A stretch of 20,430 nt of DNA from Gammaproteobacteria bacterium (GTDB lineage: Bacteria > Pseudomonadota > Gammaproteobacteria > Eutrophobiales > Eutrophobiaceae). The stretch covers positions 1-20,430 of the forward strand of contig JABHFC010000379.1 in the NCBI GenBank assembly GCA_018676275.1, read 5' to 3'. Position numbers and translations under genes: made by a program. Every line of letters begins with the position of its first letter. Position 1 is the stretch's first letter. Under the pieces are notes generated by a model. That model did no database searches. It was not told the origin of the DNA and was given only the letters and a program-made list of their open reading frames with translations. Below, piece after piece: positions 1 to 6,573 of this stretch.

Positions 1-44
1 AAAGGTCAAAATATTTATTTAAAACAATTAGTTAGGAAGCAAAA

Positions 45-70
45 TGAAACGAGCTGAAACAGGTTGAAAC
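45..70 (+). repeat. three phased TGAAAC motifs
   Basis: TGAAAC occurs at 45-50, 55-60 and 65-70, exactly one unit every 10 bp, so all three fall on the same face of the helix. They lie just left of the tRNA-Arg-like fragment at 81-120. Evenly phased short repeats beside an attachment site are typical of integrase arm-type or excisionase binding sites. That role is inference; only the spacing is seen. Confidence 0.45.
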
Positions 71-80
71 GGGGGTGGCA

Positions 81-120
81 ACTGGCTACGAACCAGGGGG
101 TCGGAGAATAGATTCCTTCC
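81..120 (+). pseudogene. tRNA-Arg(ACG)-like 3' fragment, possible attachment-site remnant
   Basis: The sequence matches the anticodon arm, variable loop and T arm of a bacterial tRNA-Arg. An anticodon stem CTGG/CCAG (82-85 and 93-96) encloses the loop CTACGAA with anticodon ACG at 88-90. This is followed by GGGTCGGAG and a T-arm-like stretch ending CCTTCC. The T loop, normally TTCGAAT, reads ATAGATT. No D arm lies upstream and no acceptor stem downstream, so it cannot be a working tRNA. A 3' tRNA piece like this is what an element inserted in tRNA-Arg leaves at its far end. Chance similarity is possible, but the match over the anticodon arm and variable loop is long. Confidence 0.4.
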
Positions 121-349
121 AAGTGTTCCAATTGATATAAAAAATTTTGACAGGAATTTTATTAATGTAAATAAATTGACCGTCTCAGATTCGATATAAG
201 GCGATTAAATTTATCAAGCGAACCTCAAGGGTTACCCTTCATTTAAGTGATCTATTTCGATTCAGAGCGTTATTAGGTTGTATTGAATTGGCGTTATGTG
301 AGTATCGAACAACTATAAACAAGGGTAGAAAGGAAGATTCAATAACAAA
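121..349. other. non-coding stretch, nothing recognised
   Basis: Between the tRNA-Arg-like fragment and tRNA-Leu the DNA is AT-rich. I see no convincing ORF, hairpin terminator or repeat in it. Confidence 0.5.
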
Positions 350-434
350 TGGTGCGGGTGGTCGGAATCGAACCGACACTCCTTACGGAACGGGTTTTTG
401 AGACCCGCGCGTCTACCAATTCCGCCACACCCGC
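350..434 (-). tRNA. tRNA-Leu(CAA)
   Basis: Read on the minus strand this is a complete 85-nt class II tRNA. The acceptor stem GCGGGTG (434-428) pairs perfectly with CACCCGC (360-354). The discriminator is A and the CCA end is encoded (352-350). The D arm is typical of tRNA-Leu. The anticodon stem CGGGT/ACCCG encloses the loop CTCAAAA with anticodon CAA at 400-398, reading UUG codons. A long variable arm and a standard GGTTCGATTCC T arm follow. It lies 18 bp downstream of the integrase stop codon in the same orientation. Its anticodon and acceptor stems differ from those of the broken tRNA-Leu at 1781-1821, so the two are different tRNA-Leu genes or gene halves. Confidence 0.95.
407..428 (-). 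repeat. 22-bp direct repeat, copy 1 (tRNA-Leu D arm)
   Basis: These 22 bases of the tRNA-Leu D arm recur exactly at 1794-1815 in the same orientation, flanking the integrase gene. Part of the identity is expected from tRNA-Leu conservation. It could also mark attL/attR of the element. Confidence 0.5.
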
Positions 435-445
435 ACTGTTGCGTG

Positions 446-451
446 ATTATA
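446..451 (-). promoter_or_regulatory. candidate -10 box of tRNA-Leu
   Basis: On the minus strand a perfect TATAAT lies about 11 bases upstream of the mature tRNA 5' end, immediately after the integrase stop codon at 453-455. I see no good -35 hexamer at the usual distance. If used, the tRNA promoter overlaps the 3' end of the integrase gene and would have come with the element. Confidence 0.45.
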
Positions 452-452
452 A

Positions 453-1649
453 CTATTTTCTAGAATCGGTCTTGGATTTTTTCTTCGTCTTATTATCGGA
501 GGAACGGGCAGGGCGCTCACGCATCCTATTGACAGCGGCGGTATCAATCGAATTGCGTAAATGCACCGCATAATACTTTTCAATCATCTCCACACTGGTC
601 CGACAATTCTTAGCAACCTGATAAATATCCGCTCCTTCCATCAAGCGCAAACAAATATACGTATGACGTAAACTATAGGCAGTGCGTGGATGACCATCCC
701 GATCAAACTTAAGCTTCGTTTCATCGAGAATCGTATTTAATAACTCACGGTGCGTGATAGGAAACAGCCTTTCCGTCATATCCTTCGGCTTATTGCGCTC
801 AACTAGTCGCTTAAACGGGGTAACCGCCCCAGGCATACTCTTACAAAACCCCACTCCCCGTTTACCCCGCACTTCAATCTCTAAAATCGTATCATCAATC
901 GCTTCATCATCCACGATATCGACATCGCGATACTCTAGCCGGGCTGATTCATCCGGCCGCAGTCCCGTATTAGCCATAAACAACACATAATCGTGGAGTT
1001 GCTCACAACTCCATTGCCATCTTTTCCCTTTAGATTGCTGTGCCCGTTTACGCGTCGCCGTATAAAGCGTCTTATATTCCTTCGGAGAGAACCAGGCCCG
1101 GTGCGAAATCTTCCCAGAGGTTTTATACGGCGCAGATAAATCCGGTACAAATTGCAACCAACCTTGTCTAACAGCTGTCTTTAATACCTGACGTAATGCC
1201 ACAATCTCCTGATGCATCGTGCTGTGTGCAGGTGGCTTGCCAGTTCGAGAGTTTTCCCGTCGATAAAGCCGATATTCCTGCACCATACCCGGGGTGATTT
1301 TCGATAAACCCAGATTACCGAAGAAAGGAATCAAATGAACCCGCAAACGGTCTTTCGTCGTTTGTATATACTTTGCATTCCGTTGTCCTTCCGTCAGGAC
1401 TTCATACTCCTGCTTAAACCGCTTGGCAGCATCCTTAAAAGTCTTCTCAGACTTCAGATCACCAGCACGTTGTTTACCCCGTAATTCCAGATACCAGTCT
1501 TCCGCAAAGTCTTTAGCTTTAGACAAACTTTCTTCTTTCGTACTGACTCGTCGGTTCTTACCTTCAAGATAAGAAGAGCACTGCCAACAAGTACTATTCT
1601 CACGTTTATACACATGAACCTTACCACCCATAACCGTATGCGTTTCCAT
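453..1649 (-). CDS. tyrosine recombinase (phage-type integrase)
   Basis: This 398-residue site-specific recombinase would cut and rejoin DNA at an attachment site to integrate or excise an element. An N-terminal arm-binding region contains a CWQC pair (residues 21-24). A SAM-like core-binding domain spans about 70-165 and the catalytic domain about 185-370. Visible catalytic positions are Arg231 (in TGLRPDE), a candidate Lys263 (RGKRG), Arg328 (YSLRHT) and the nucleophile Tyr359 or Tyr360 (MIEKYY). The usual His before the second Arg is Ser/Tyr here, and the later His/Trp position is Asn/Cys, as in some integrase subfamilies. The tail is rich in Lys and Arg. An AGGTG ribosome site lies 5 bases before the ATG. 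The gene sits between a broken tRNA-Leu half and an intact tRNA-Leu. No cargo genes lie between those tRNAs, so it may be the last remnant of an element. Confidence 0.93.
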   Translation of the reverse strand: METHTVMGGKVHVYKRENSTCWQCSSYLEGKNRRVSTKEESLSKAKDFAEDWYLELRGKQRAGDLKSEKTFKDAAKRFKQEYEVLTEGQRNAKYIQTTKDRLRVHLIPFFGNLGLSKITPGMVQEYRLYRRENSRTGKPPAHSTMHQEIVALRQVLKTAVRQGWLQFVPDLSAPYKTSGKISHRAWFSPKEYKTLYTATRKRAQQSKGKRWQWSCEQLHDYVLFMANTGLRPDESARLEYRDVDIVDDEAIDDTILEIEVRGKRGVGFCKSMPGAVTPFKRLVERNKPKDMTERLFPITHRELLNTILDETKLKFDRDGHPRTAYSLRHTYICLRLMEGADIYQVAKNCRTSVEMIEKYYAVHLRNSIDTAAVNRMRERPARSSDNKTKKKSKTDSRK

Positions 1650-1668
1650 ACCAACACCTATATAGAAG

Positions 1669-1705
1669 TGTGTAAAAAAAGAGGTTTTGTGTAACAGATG
1701 TGTAA
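1669..1705 (+). repeat. TGTGTAA x3 upstream of the integrase
   Basis: The heptamer TGTGTAA occurs at 1669-1675, 1688-1694 and 1699-1705, between the integrase start codon and the broken tRNA. Repeated short direct motifs here fit integrase arm-type binding sites or an autoregulatory operator. No function is shown. Confidence 0.45.
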
Positions 1706-1780
1706 GACGATATCTTAGGATTAATTATAGTAACCAACTGAAATAAAACAAGATAAAAATGAAAAAACTAGAAGTGAAAT

Positions 1781-1821
1781 GATTTTGAATCCGGCGCGTC
1801 TACCAATTCCGCCACCCCGGC
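1781..1821 (-). pseudogene. truncated tRNA-Leu, 5' half only
   Basis: On the minus strand this begins like a tRNA-Leu: acceptor GCCGGGG, a D arm identical to the intact tRNA-Leu, then anticodon stem CCGGA and loop TTCAAAA with anticodon CAA (1787-1785). Only two bases of the 3' anticodon stem (TC) remain. The expected CGG is replaced by ATT, and no variable arm, T arm or acceptor 3' strand follows. The break just 3' of the anticodon loop is a common integrase crossover position. The 5' acceptor strand would not pair with the 3' strand of the tRNA at 350-434 (two mismatches), so that tRNA is not simply its other half. Confidence 0.8.
1794..1815 (-). repeat. 22-bp direct repeat, copy 2 (broken tRNA-Leu D arm)
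   Basis: Exact copy of 407-428, within the truncated tRNA-Leu on the other side of the integrase. It is a candidate attachment-site duplication. Confidence 0.5.
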
Positions 1822-1919
1822 ATTATCTAGAGCTGGAAAGGTCGGCAAGTATAAGGAATCTTTTCGATTTATAAAACTATTCTTATGGGCTTCGGTGAAT
1901 TTTGTTAGGATCGCGCGCC

Positions 1920-2951
1920 ATGCGCAGCCGTGACTTTCATTTTGAGCTTCCAGAAGCTCTGATTGCCCAATATCCACCCGAGCAAAGGGGGGATAGTCGC
2001 CTGCTATGTCTTGATCGGGACAGTGGTAGCCTTAATGACCAGCTGTTTTCGCAGCTGGGAGAACACCTCAACAGCGGTGATTTACTGGTATTTAACGATA
2101 CCAGGGTGATTCCCGCGCGTTTATTTGGCCGTAAAGAGTCCGGCGGCAAGGTTGAAATCCTGTTGGAACGCTTGCTCGATGAGCATACGATGTTGTGCCA
2201 AATACGAGCCAGTAAAAGCCCTAAAGCTGGAAGTTTGATTATTCTGGAAGACGAGAGTGAGTTGTGTTTGATTGGTCGGGAGGCTGAGTTTTTCAAACTA
2301 AGCTCTAAAGTAGATATGCCATTAGCGGATATATTACAGAAACTCGGGCATATGCCTTTACCACCCTATATCAAGCGTGAAGATGAATCCATGGATCAGG
2401 AACGTTATCAGACTGTCTACGCCAGACAACCCGGAGCCGTGGCGGCGCCGACAGCAGGCTTACATTTCAGCGACGAGATGCTTACCAGACTAAAACAAAA
2501 AGGCGTCGACACTGCTTTTGTAACATTGCATGTGGGAGCGGGCACATTCCAGCCTGTACGCAGTGAAAAGCTGGAAGATCACGAAATGCATAGTGAATGG
2601 TTTAGCCTGAACAATACTGTATGTGAAAAAGTCAGAGAAACACGCAGAAAAGGTGGAAGAGTCATTGCTGTTGGTACCACTGCGGTCAGATGTCTGGAAT
2701 CGGCGGCAGAAAATGATGATCTGCAGCCTTTTCAAGGCGACACCAGCATTTTTATTTATCCCGGCTTTCATTTTCAAATAGTTGATGCCTTGATTACCAA
2801 TTTTCATTTACCTGAATCGACATTACTTATGCTGGTATCAGCATTTGCCGGAATTGAAAATGTAAAAGCTGCCTATCAGCACGCCGTAGATGAAAGCTAT
2901 CGTTTTTTCAGTTACGGTGATGCCATGTTTATCTCTTCTCAGCAAAGCTGA
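1920..2951 (+). CDS. queA: S-adenosylmethionine:tRNA ribosyltransferase-isomerase QueA
   Basis: QueA transfers and isomerises the ribosyl group of S-adenosylmethionine onto 7-aminomethyl-7-deazaguanine in tRNA, giving epoxyqueuosine at wobble position 34. From the ATG at 1920 the protein has 343 residues, close to the usual 340-356. Family motifs are visible: VFNDTRVIPARL (57-68), GHMPLPPYIKR (143-153), PGAVAAPTAGLHF (171-183), VTLHVGAGTF (201-210), NFHLPESTLLML (294-305) and FSYGDAM (330-336). The frame is open from a TTG at 1902, but the ATG has an AGGA (1907-1910) at good distance and begins the protein where homologues begin. The gene sits 10 bp upstream of tgt. A tRNA-Leu next to queA is a common gammaproteobacterial arrangement; here that tRNA is broken. 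Confidence 0.97.
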   Translation: MRSRDFHFELPEALIAQYPPEQRGDSRLLCLDRDSGSLNDQLFSQLGEHLNSGDLLVFNDTRVIPARLFGRKESGGKVEILLERLLDEHTMLCQIRASKSPKAGSLIILEDESELCLIGREAEFFKLSSKVDMPLADILQKLGHMPLPPYIKREDESMDQERYQTVYARQPGAVAAPTAGLHFSDEMLTRLKQKGVDTAFVTLHVGAGTFQPVRSEKLEDHEMHSEWFSLNNTVCEKVRETRRKGGRVIAVGTTAVRCLESAAENDDLQPFQGDTSIFIYPGFHFQIVDALITNFHLPESTLLMLVSAFAGIENVKAAYQHAVDESYRFFSYGDAMFISSQQS

Positions 2952-2961
2952 CATTTCCCAG

Positions 2962-4056
2962 ATGGAATTTGAACTTATCAAGCAGGACGGTAACGCTCGT
3001 CGAACACGGATGACATTTCCGCGTGGGGTGATCGAAACACCTGTGTTTATGCCGGTGGGTACCTATGGAACCGTCAAGGCAATGACACCGGAAGAATTAC
3101 GCGAACAGGGTAGCCAGATTATTCTGGGTAATACTTTTCATTTAATGTTGCGTCCCGGCACAGAAATTATTGAACAACATGGTGGACTACATGAGTTCAT
3201 GAATTGGCAATGGCCGATACTGACGGACTCCGGTGGTTTTCAGGTTTTCAGTCTTGCCGAATCGCGAAAAATAAGCGAAGAGGGTGTTCACTTTCGTTCA
3301 CCTGTTAACGGCGACAAGGTTTTTCTCGGCCCCGAAGAGGCGATAGCGGTTCAGCATAGCCTGAATTCCGACATTGTTATGATCTTTGATGAATGTACTC
3401 CCTTCCCAGCGACCGAACAGCAGGTAAAAACTTCTATGGAGTTATCTCTGCGCTGGGCCGACAGAAGCAAAAAAGCCCATGGCGATCATCATGGTGCATT
3501 ATTTGGCATTATCCAGGGAGGTATGTACAAGCATTTGCGGGATGCATCATTACAGGGGCTTACTGACATAGGTTTTCCTGGATATGCTATTGGTGGATTG
3601 TCAGTGGGTGAGCCTGTTGAACAGATGTACGAAGTTCTGGATCACATTGCGACGAAGATGCCTGCAGATAAACCACGTTATTTGATGGGTGTGGGTACAC
3701 CGGAAGATCTTGTAGAAGCTGTTGGTCGGGGTATAGACATGTTTGACTGTGTCATGCCGACAAGAAATGCACGAAATGGTTATTTATTTACCAGTACAGG
3801 TACAGTAAAGATCAGGAATGCTAAACACAAAACCAGCGACAGACCACTGGATGAAGAATGTAGTTGTTATAGTTGTCAGAATTACTCACGTGCCTATCTG
3901 CATCATCTGGACAAAACTGTGGAGATACTAGGCGCCAGATTGAATACAATACACAATCTGCATTATTACCATACGCTGATGAGTGACATGCGTGAGGCGA
4001 TCGAAAACAACAGTTTTCAGAAATTCACTGATGATTTTTATGCGAAAAGGGCATAA
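2962..4056 (+). CDS. tgt: tRNA-guanine transglycosylase Tgt
   Basis: Tgt swaps guanine 34 of tRNAs with GUN anticodons for the queuosine precursor preQ1, the step before QueA. The protein has 364 residues from the ATG at 2962 (E. coli 375). TDSGGFQVFSL (88-98) carries the conserved active-site Asp89. DMFDCVMPTRNAR (259-271) carries the likely nucleophile Asp262. The zinc site is Cys300, Cys302, Cys305 and His331, with the same spacing as in known enzymes. The frame is open from 2890 inside queA, but homologues start near 2962. There is no clear Shine-Dalgarno there, and the start is 10 bp after the queA stop, so translation is probably coupled to queA. In many gammaproteobacteria yajC-secD-secF follow tgt; here they do not. 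Confidence 0.97.
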   Translation: MEFELIKQDGNARRTRMTFPRGVIETPVFMPVGTYGTVKAMTPEELREQGSQIILGNTFHLMLRPGTEIIEQHGGLHEFMNWQWPILTDSGGFQVFSLAESRKISEEGVHFRSPVNGDKVFLGPEEAIAVQHSLNSDIVMIFDECTPFPATEQQVKTSMELSLRWADRSKKAHGDHHGALFGIIQGGMYKHLRDASLQGLTDIGFPGYAIGGLSVGEPVEQMYEVLDHIATKMPADKPRYLMGVGTPEDLVEAVGRGIDMFDCVMPTRNARNGYLFTSTGTVKIRNAKHKTSDRPLDEECSCYSCQNYSRAYLHHLDKTVEILGARLNTIHNLHYYHTLMSDMREAIENNSFQKFTDDFYAKRA

Positions 4057-4084
4057 ACACTTTTATTTATAAAGGAAAGATGTC

Positions 4085-5122
4085 ATGAAACTAGGTTTAT
4101 TGCTGGGTTACTCGGGTAAGAGTCTTGCACCGCCGATGGATTTGATTAAGCAGGCAGAAAATATGGGTATCGATTCAGTCTGGATAGCCGAGGCTTATGG
4201 CTCTGATGCGGTGACGGTTGCAGCCTGGGTTCTTGGTCAAACCACAAAGTTAAAAGTCGGTACGGCAATTATGCAAGTGCCAGCCAGGACACCAGCAAAT
4301 ACGGCAATGACAGCAATGAGTATGTCACAATTATCTGGCGGACGATTTGTTCTGGGTCTGGGGGCGTCGGGTCCGCAGGTTGTCGAAGGCTGGCATGGTA
4401 TTGGCTATGACAAACCTCTTATGCGTTTGCGGGAATGTATTGAAATTGTTCGGGAGATATTTGCACGTCAGGGTCCTGTTTCCTATGACGGCGAGATTTA
4501 TCAGCTACCATTCAAAGGTCAGGGTTCCGTAGGGATGGGCAAGTCACTTAAGTCCATTTTGCATGAAGAAAAAGATACTCCTATATATACCGCCTCATTT
4601 ACACCTGCCGGCTTTCGCCTCGCTGGTGAAATTGCTGATGGTCTGTTTCCGGTTTTCATGAGCCCCGACAAAATTGACATCATTACTTCTGAGGTTGAAA
4701 AGGGCTTTGTCAAAGCAGGCGGCGAGAAAAGTTTTAAAGATTTTGACATAGCGCCTTTTATTACTGTGCAAATGGGAGATGATCTGGATGCATGTCGTTT
4801 ACCCATAAAACAGTTTCTTGCATTGTATATAGGCGGAATGGGTTCAAAGACGAAGAATTATTATAAGGACTTCGCAGCAAAGTTGGGCTATGAAGACGAG
4901 GTGATAAAGATCCAGGAGTTATATCTTGCGGGTAAAAAGGAAGAGGCCATGGCAGAGGTGCCTGATGAACTGGTGGATGAAATATCTTTGATTGGGCCGA
5001 AGCAGCATATTCAGGATCAGGTTCAGAAGTGGTTGGCGAAAAGTGACTATATCAAAACCATGATATGCACTGTGACGCAGCCTGAAGCCTTACCGGTGCT
5101 GAAAGAAGCACTCGGAGAATAG
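4085..5122 (+). CDS. LLM-class oxidoreductase, probably F420-dependent
   Basis: This 345-residue protein belongs to the luciferase-like monooxygenase fold, whose members use FMN or coenzyme F420. The start MKLGLLLGY (strand 1), the AENMGIDSVWIAEAYGSDA segment (24-42), TTKLKVGTAIMQVPARTP (53-70), the QLSGGRFVLGLGASGPQV segment (82-99) and the GEIADGLFP segment resemble the Rv3520c-type 'probable F420-dependent oxidoreductase' group. Methylene-tetrahydromethanopterin reductase (Mer) is a distant relative in the same superfamily. An AAGGAAAG ribosome site precedes the ATG. It begins 28 bp after tgt and may be read from the same transcript. Neighbouring genes for Mtd and an FrhB-family protein strengthen the F420 assignment. 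The substrate is unknown; an FMN-dependent role is the alternative. Confidence 0.85.
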   Translation: MKLGLLLGYSGKSLAPPMDLIKQAENMGIDSVWIAEAYGSDAVTVAAWVLGQTTKLKVGTAIMQVPARTPANTAMTAMSMSQLSGGRFVLGLGASGPQVVEGWHGIGYDKPLMRLRECIEIVREIFARQGPVSYDGEIYQLPFKGQGSVGMGKSLKSILHEEKDTPIYTASFTPAGFRLAGEIADGLFPVFMSPDKIDIITSEVEKGFVKAGGEKSFKDFDIAPFITVQMGDDLDACRLPIKQFLALYIGGMGSKTKNYYKDFAAKLGYEDEVIKIQELYLAGKKEEAMAEVPDELVDEISLIGPKQHIQDQVQKWLAKSDYIKTMICTVTQPEALPVLKEALGE

Positions 5123-5243
5123 TATTTATTCAAGAAAAAAAGTTTGCTGCCAAAGCAACAAAATCACATCGACGGGGTTATTGAACTGAAATGCGCTTTC
5201 TCACACAATTCTAGCAATTCTTTTGCAACTAAAGTTATTTGAT
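5123..5243 (+). other. intergenic gap, weak hairpin only
   Basis: A short stem TTGCT/AGCAA follows an A-run just after the LLM gene. It lacks a following T-run and is not a convincing terminator, so read-through into the next genes is possible. Confidence 0.3.
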
Positions 5244-5450
5244 ATGAGCAAAGATCCGGAAGTAGCAAACAAGACCGCAAAAAGCCATTCTCCGCTTTTG
5301 CCACAACAGGAAGTGCAGTCAAACTTCCAGGCATTGACCTTATTCATTCCTTTAGTAATAAAGTATCTCGCACGACATCTGACCGTTGGTAGCTATATTC
5401 GTGTTCGCCGTATTATTCTCAGGCGATTGGGTCGTACCTATTATGTGTGA
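5244..5450 (+). CDS. small hypothetical protein
   Basis: This 68-residue ORF runs from the ATG at 5244; the frame is open from a TTG at 5223. I do not recognise it. The first 30 residues are polar. A hydrophobic stretch ALTLFIPLVIKYLARHL follows, then an Arg-rich end (VRRIILRRLGR), so it could be a single membrane-associated or amphipathic helix with a basic tail. It ends 7 bp before the ATG of the reductive-dehalogenase-like gene, which suggests translational coupling. It does not look like RdhB, which has three membrane segments. No strong ribosome site is visible, so it may be a non-coding leader. Confidence 0.4.
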   Translation: MSKDPEVANKTAKSHSPLLPQQEVQSNFQALTLFIPLVIKYLARHLTVGSYIRVRRIILRRLGRTYYV

Positions 5451-5457
5451 AACTTAA

Positions 5458-6421
5458 ATGAAAAAACAAAGTAAATATCCGGCACCATCATTTCTCCAAT
5501 ACCAGGAATACCCGGTATCGGGAAACGAAACGAATGGACGTGGTGAGAAAGTTTTTCGTCGACCTAAATATGTTTTTCATTCAACACCGAAAACCGGTCC
5601 GCTTAACTGGGATCGCATGCAAAGACATTTTCGTTATTCTATTCCACTGGATTTACTACCAACTGTTTTACGTCAAATGTGGGCGACTTTTAGACCACAG
5701 GGTCCGATAGCTGATAAAAGAATCGATGCCAGTGATACAAAGTACATAACGAAAATGGTCAAGGAAAAAGCACTGGAGCTTGGCGCTGGTGTTGTTGGCA
5801 TCAGTCATCTGAAAGAAGAATATTTAATCGAAGGAGCTAAGGCGAAGTATAAGTGCCATTACCTTTGGTTTGCCGATGGACAGGGACATTATGCTTACAG
5901 CGCCATCCGTAAAAGCCAGTAAGGAAGTACAGCGCGTTTATGCTCTTTGTTCGCGTCTGAGTGTGGACATGTCACGATACATTCGCTCATTGGGCTGGCC
6001 AGCTCTGGGCTTGCCGGTAAACAGTAGTTCCGAAGTGATTCATATTCCTCTTGCCATAAATGCGGGTATCGGGCAATTGGGAAAACACGGCTCACTGATA
6101 TGTAAAGAGTATGGTAGTAACTTTCGTTTAACTACGATGCTTACAGATCTTCCTCTCGAAGTAGATCAGCCCGAAGATATTGGTGTTGATGATGTCTGTC
6201 TGAAGTGCCGGGCATGTAGTAATGTTTGTCCACCACAGGCAATTTCTGACAAGAAACAATGGGTCAGAGGTACTGAAAAATGGTATGTGGATTTTGATCG
6301 TTGTGCTCCCTATTTCGCCGATACTTATGGTTGTTCTATTTGTGTAGAAGCCTGTCCCTGGTCGGTTCCTGGTCGAGGTCCAAAGCTGTCGGAAAGAGTA
6401 CTGTCTCGCCGAGCACAGTAA
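5458..6421 (+). pseudogene. reductive-dehalogenase-like iron-sulfur protein, frameshifted
   Basis: Two overlapping frames encode one protein. Frame A (5458-5922) gives an N-terminal part that starts MKKQSKYPAP. Frame B, open to 6421, continues GLPMDRDIMLTAPSVKASKE and ends with two iron-sulfur motifs. Removing one base near 5854 (T in AAGTGCC) joins KYK to AITFGLPMD as in homologues, giving about 320 residues. The YIRSLGWPA region, IGQLGKHGSLI, cluster 1 CLKCRACSNVCP and cluster 2 CAPYFADTYGCSICVEACP match corrinoid-dependent reductive dehalogenases, with epoxyqueuosine reductase QueG as a more distant relative. No Tat signal is seen, so a cytoplasmic catabolic-type enzyme is likely. The shift could be a real inactivating indel or a sequencing error. 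The rest of frame B shows no decay, which favours an error or a recent event. Confidence 0.8.
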
Positions 6422-6449
6422 TACAGGCCGATTGCCCGTTGACGTAAAT

Positions 6450-6494
6450 AAACCCCTGGAAGCGACAAAAATTTATTGTCACAGAGATGGGTTT
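6450..6494. promoter_or_regulatory. nested inverted repeats upstream of mtd
   Basis: An outer AAACCC (6450-6455) pairs with GGGTTT (6489-6494). An inner GACAA (6464-6468) pairs with TTGTC (6476-6480) around AAATTTA. The pair sits in the 152-bp gap before mtd and could be an operator or an RNA hairpin separating the upstream gene from mtd. There is no T-run, so a simple terminator is unlikely. Confidence 0.35.
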
Positions 6495-6573
6495 TGACCA
6501 CCAATCTGTTAATCTTATGCTCAGGTCTTTGAGGCCAATATTCAAATAAATTCAAAATTATTCGGGGAATAAA

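Noticed and set aside
45..70. TGAAAC repeats as a CRISPR array
   Set aside because: Units of 6 bp with 4-bp gaps are far too short for repeats and spacers, and no cas genes are present.
349..573. 74-residue plus-strand ORF
   Set aside because: It runs antisense through tRNA-Leu and the integrase end and resembles no protein; tRNA antisense ORFs of this kind are common artefacts.
1822..1919. Strong promoter for queA or the broken tRNA
   Set aside because: A TATACT followed by a GC-rich stretch exists on the minus strand, but no acceptable -35 box is found on either strand.
5123..5222. Intrinsic terminator after the LLM gene
   Set aside because: The stem is only 5 bp and lacks a following T-run.
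5244..5450. Small ORF as RdhB membrane anchor
   Set aside because: RdhB has about three membrane helices; only one hydrophobic stretch is present and the order relative to the A gene is reversed.
5850..5925. Programmed +1 frameshifting site
   Set aside because: There is no slippery run, rare-codon pause or stop codon at the shift point as in prfB; a simple one-base insertion explains it.
5458..6421. Frameshifted Fe-S gene as queG (epoxyqueuosine reductase), given queA-tgt nearby
   Set aside because: The MLTAPSVKASKE region and the wide first gap of cluster 2 fit reductive dehalogenases better than QueG, and three unrelated-looking steps separate it from tgt. Distant homology makes the confusion easy.
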